Origin: Oxyruncus cristatus
Lineage: Eukaryota > Chordata > Aves > Passeriformes > Cotingidae
Reading direction: 5' to 3'
NCBI GenBank assembly: GCA_013399855.1
Contig: VXAY01003150.1
Coordinates: 2,823,261-2,887,260 of the forward strand
DNA length: 64,000 bases
Shown: one piece after another, positions 62,166-64,000 of the stretch
Numbering within the stretch: position 1 is the stretch's first letter
Layout of the letters: every line of letters begins with the position of its first letter
Notes under the pieces: generated by a model
Seen by the model: only the letters and a program-made list of their open reading frames with translations
The model's database searches: none
What the model was told of the DNA's origin: nothing
Position numbers and translations under genes: made by a program

Positions 62166-64000
62166 CTTGAATAACAACAACAAACACAATGACATACAGT
62201 ATGTTGTCAGAATGAGTGGGCGGCCAAGCAGTAAAAGACACCTGAAAACAGTCACAGCCATGCCACTGTTGGTTACTGAGCATTCCCCACTGTGTGCAGC
62301 AAGGACACAGCCCGCAGCAAGTTCCTTCCAACGCCCACACCAATCCTATCTGGCGGCACAGGATTTAGGGGAGAGCCACAAGAAACCCCTGTAAAGCATC
62401 ATGACAGTTCTCTATCCATGTTTAGTAACACACTAAGGACAGGACCCACAGAGTGACCCAGCCTGTTTCAGGGGTCCCATCACTACAACTACCAGAGCAG
62501 GAGGGAACATCAGTTGCTAGCACCCCTCACCAGAACAGTCCAGGAAGAGCCTAATGCAAACATGCTGTTGGCTTTATTATGGCCCTTCATTTGACTCAAA
62601 AAAAAAAAAAAAAAATAAAAAANTTTTAGATAAAAAAAAAAAAAAAAAAATAAAAAAGGCCTGCAGGTGGGTGGTTTCTCCTGAGCAGCAGGAACTCCAG
62701 CAGCCATGGCTCAGCCAGGCCAGCCTGCTGTGAAATCACCAGTGGAGAAGATGAGAGACCACGGCACCCCTGTCCAACCCTGCCTTGCACGAAGCCTTCT
62801 ATGCTTCTCCAGAGCAGGGGGGTCCAACTTAGGCAAAGGAGATTTCAAACTTCTGAGAGCAGCAATGAGAAGGCAATCTTCAAACAGAGACACAACCACT
62901 GTTTGGTACACCTGAGGGTAACCCAGGTCAGCAGCAGAGAGCAAACAATCACAATCAAACAATTCATCTCTTGTCCTCCCCATCCAAAGCCATCATCTGT
63001 ATAGGCACAGCTTGTAAACACTGTAATCATAAATCATAATCACAGAAATCAGCTTCCATTTGTCCTGATTTTCTCCACAGATCTAATTATGAGCCAGCCA
63101 ATTAGTCCTTGAGCATCCTGGCTGCCCCAGCAGCCTGCCTGGCTGTCCTTGTAACCAGAGCACAAGGACACTCCAGCTAGCCCAGATGTGATTTATTTCA
63201 GAAGCGAAAAGGGTTTCCTCGCATCTGTTCTTGACTCTGCAGGATTAGAGCCTGGCCTTGACCACGTGCACTGCCTGGTTTCATTTCCTTACAGTAGACA
63301 AAATATCCAGGCCACTTGCTAGCTGGAGTGTGCAACGCTACAGGTGTGAACATCTGCCTTGCAGCCTGTGGACACCAGATTCAAGGAGGGGCACAGAGTT
63401 GGCACCAGCCATCCCCTCAGCTCGGTACAAGCGGGATGGAGCACTGCAACAGGACTGTGACAGAGCCAGGAACACCAACACCTCATTTTCATTTCATTGT
63501 TTCTATGTAAAGGCTAGAAATTTTTCAGGAACTTCTCCGATGCAGCACCCAAAAAAGAAGGATTTGAGAAATTGAGCATCAGAGAAAGCAAAGGTCAGCA
63601 AAGCAAAGCCACGTGAGTTGGCAGAGACATGGAGAGAGCTGCGACAGGCACAAAAGCAAAGGGATAAGAAACCAGGTGGGGGGCACCTCCATAGCAACAA
63701 GCTGTTTGCTGTCTCCTTCCCCACGCCCCATGGCTGGGTCTTGGCACTACTTGTCAACTCTTGGTCACTTAACCCCTTTGCTGGAGGAATCTGGTTCCCC
63801 AGATACTTTAGTGCCTATTTGTTGTGTTTAATGGTGACAGTGACTGATTCTTTCTAAGTAATTAAATTCATTTAAATTGCTACATAATTTACTTGTCTTG
63901 CCCAGATTTTTGATCCTAATTAGTGAACTGTTCTATTGATTTCCTAGTTAATTTGCTCTTCAGCCAGTTCACAGTCCAACAATTATCTGGCAAATACAGC
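62166..64000 (-). other. ST6GAL1: ST6GAL1 intron, running off the right edge
   Basis: This is upstream of the internal ST6GAL1 exon on the minus strand, and I see no further coding exon in it. It contains a long A-rich stretch with an ambiguous base at 62623 and otherwise unremarkable unique sequence. The upstream exon carrying sialylmotif L was looked for and not found, so the intron extends past the window. Confidence 0.7.
62598..62657 (+). repeat. Interrupted poly(A) tract with an undetermined base
   Basis: Two A-runs are separated by an ambiguous base (N at 62623) and TTTTAGAT. The N shows the assembler could not resolve the homopolymer, so the tract length is unreliable. It lies in an ST6GAL1 intron. 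Confidence 0.9.

Noticed and set aside
1..64000. tRNA, rRNA, snRNA, CRISPR or operon-like structures
   Set aside because: None was seen on reading both strands. The window is eukaryotic, and no tRNA A/B box pair with a foldable cloverleaf and no U-snRNA signature was noticed. A tRNAscan or Rfam search would be decisive.

Overview
The window looks like ordinary, sparsely genic avian chromosomal DNA. The evidence is several CR1 LINE fragments with the typical bird 3' tail, a compact vertebrate sialyltransferase gene with canonical GT-AG introns, and vertebrate rhodopsin-family receptor sequences. There are no operons, no ribosome-binding-site-led gene series and no SINE-dense mammalian texture. 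Most open reading frames in six-frame translation are chance frames in noncoding DNA.

Layout. 1-23.3 kb: no recognisable protein gene. It holds simple repeats, CR1 tails, a possible solitary LTR on the minus strand (about 9.33-10.0 kb) and a small CpG-rich island (about 11.06-11.41 kb). 23.4-25.2 kb: a GPR35-type receptor locus on the minus strand, with an intact 313-residue receptor (24220-25161) followed by a broken, truncated paralogue carrying only TM1-TM2 (23376-23637). 25.2-36.6 kb: nothing firm except a CR1 tail. 36683-36911: one exon of a TMT/encephalopsin-like opsin on the plus strand, open and with an intact splice donor, but with the retinal-binding lysine and the NPxxY asparagine replaced. 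37-57 kb: noncoding, with a larger CR1 ORF2 fragment (about 41.1-41.86 kb) and a CR1 tail at 49.5 kb. 58.5-64 kb: the last three coding exons of ST6GAL1 on the minus strand; the rest of the gene lies beyond the right edge.

The genes do not form a pathway. GPR35 is an orphan-type class A receptor, ST6GAL1 is a Golgi alpha-2,6-sialyltransferase, and the opsin exon is most simply a relic of a lost non-visual photoreceptor. The most notable point is receptor decay: a GPR35 paralogue reduced to a frameshifted TM1-TM2 fragment, and an opsin exon that has lost its chromophore-binding lysine. I found no convincing new multi-gene system.
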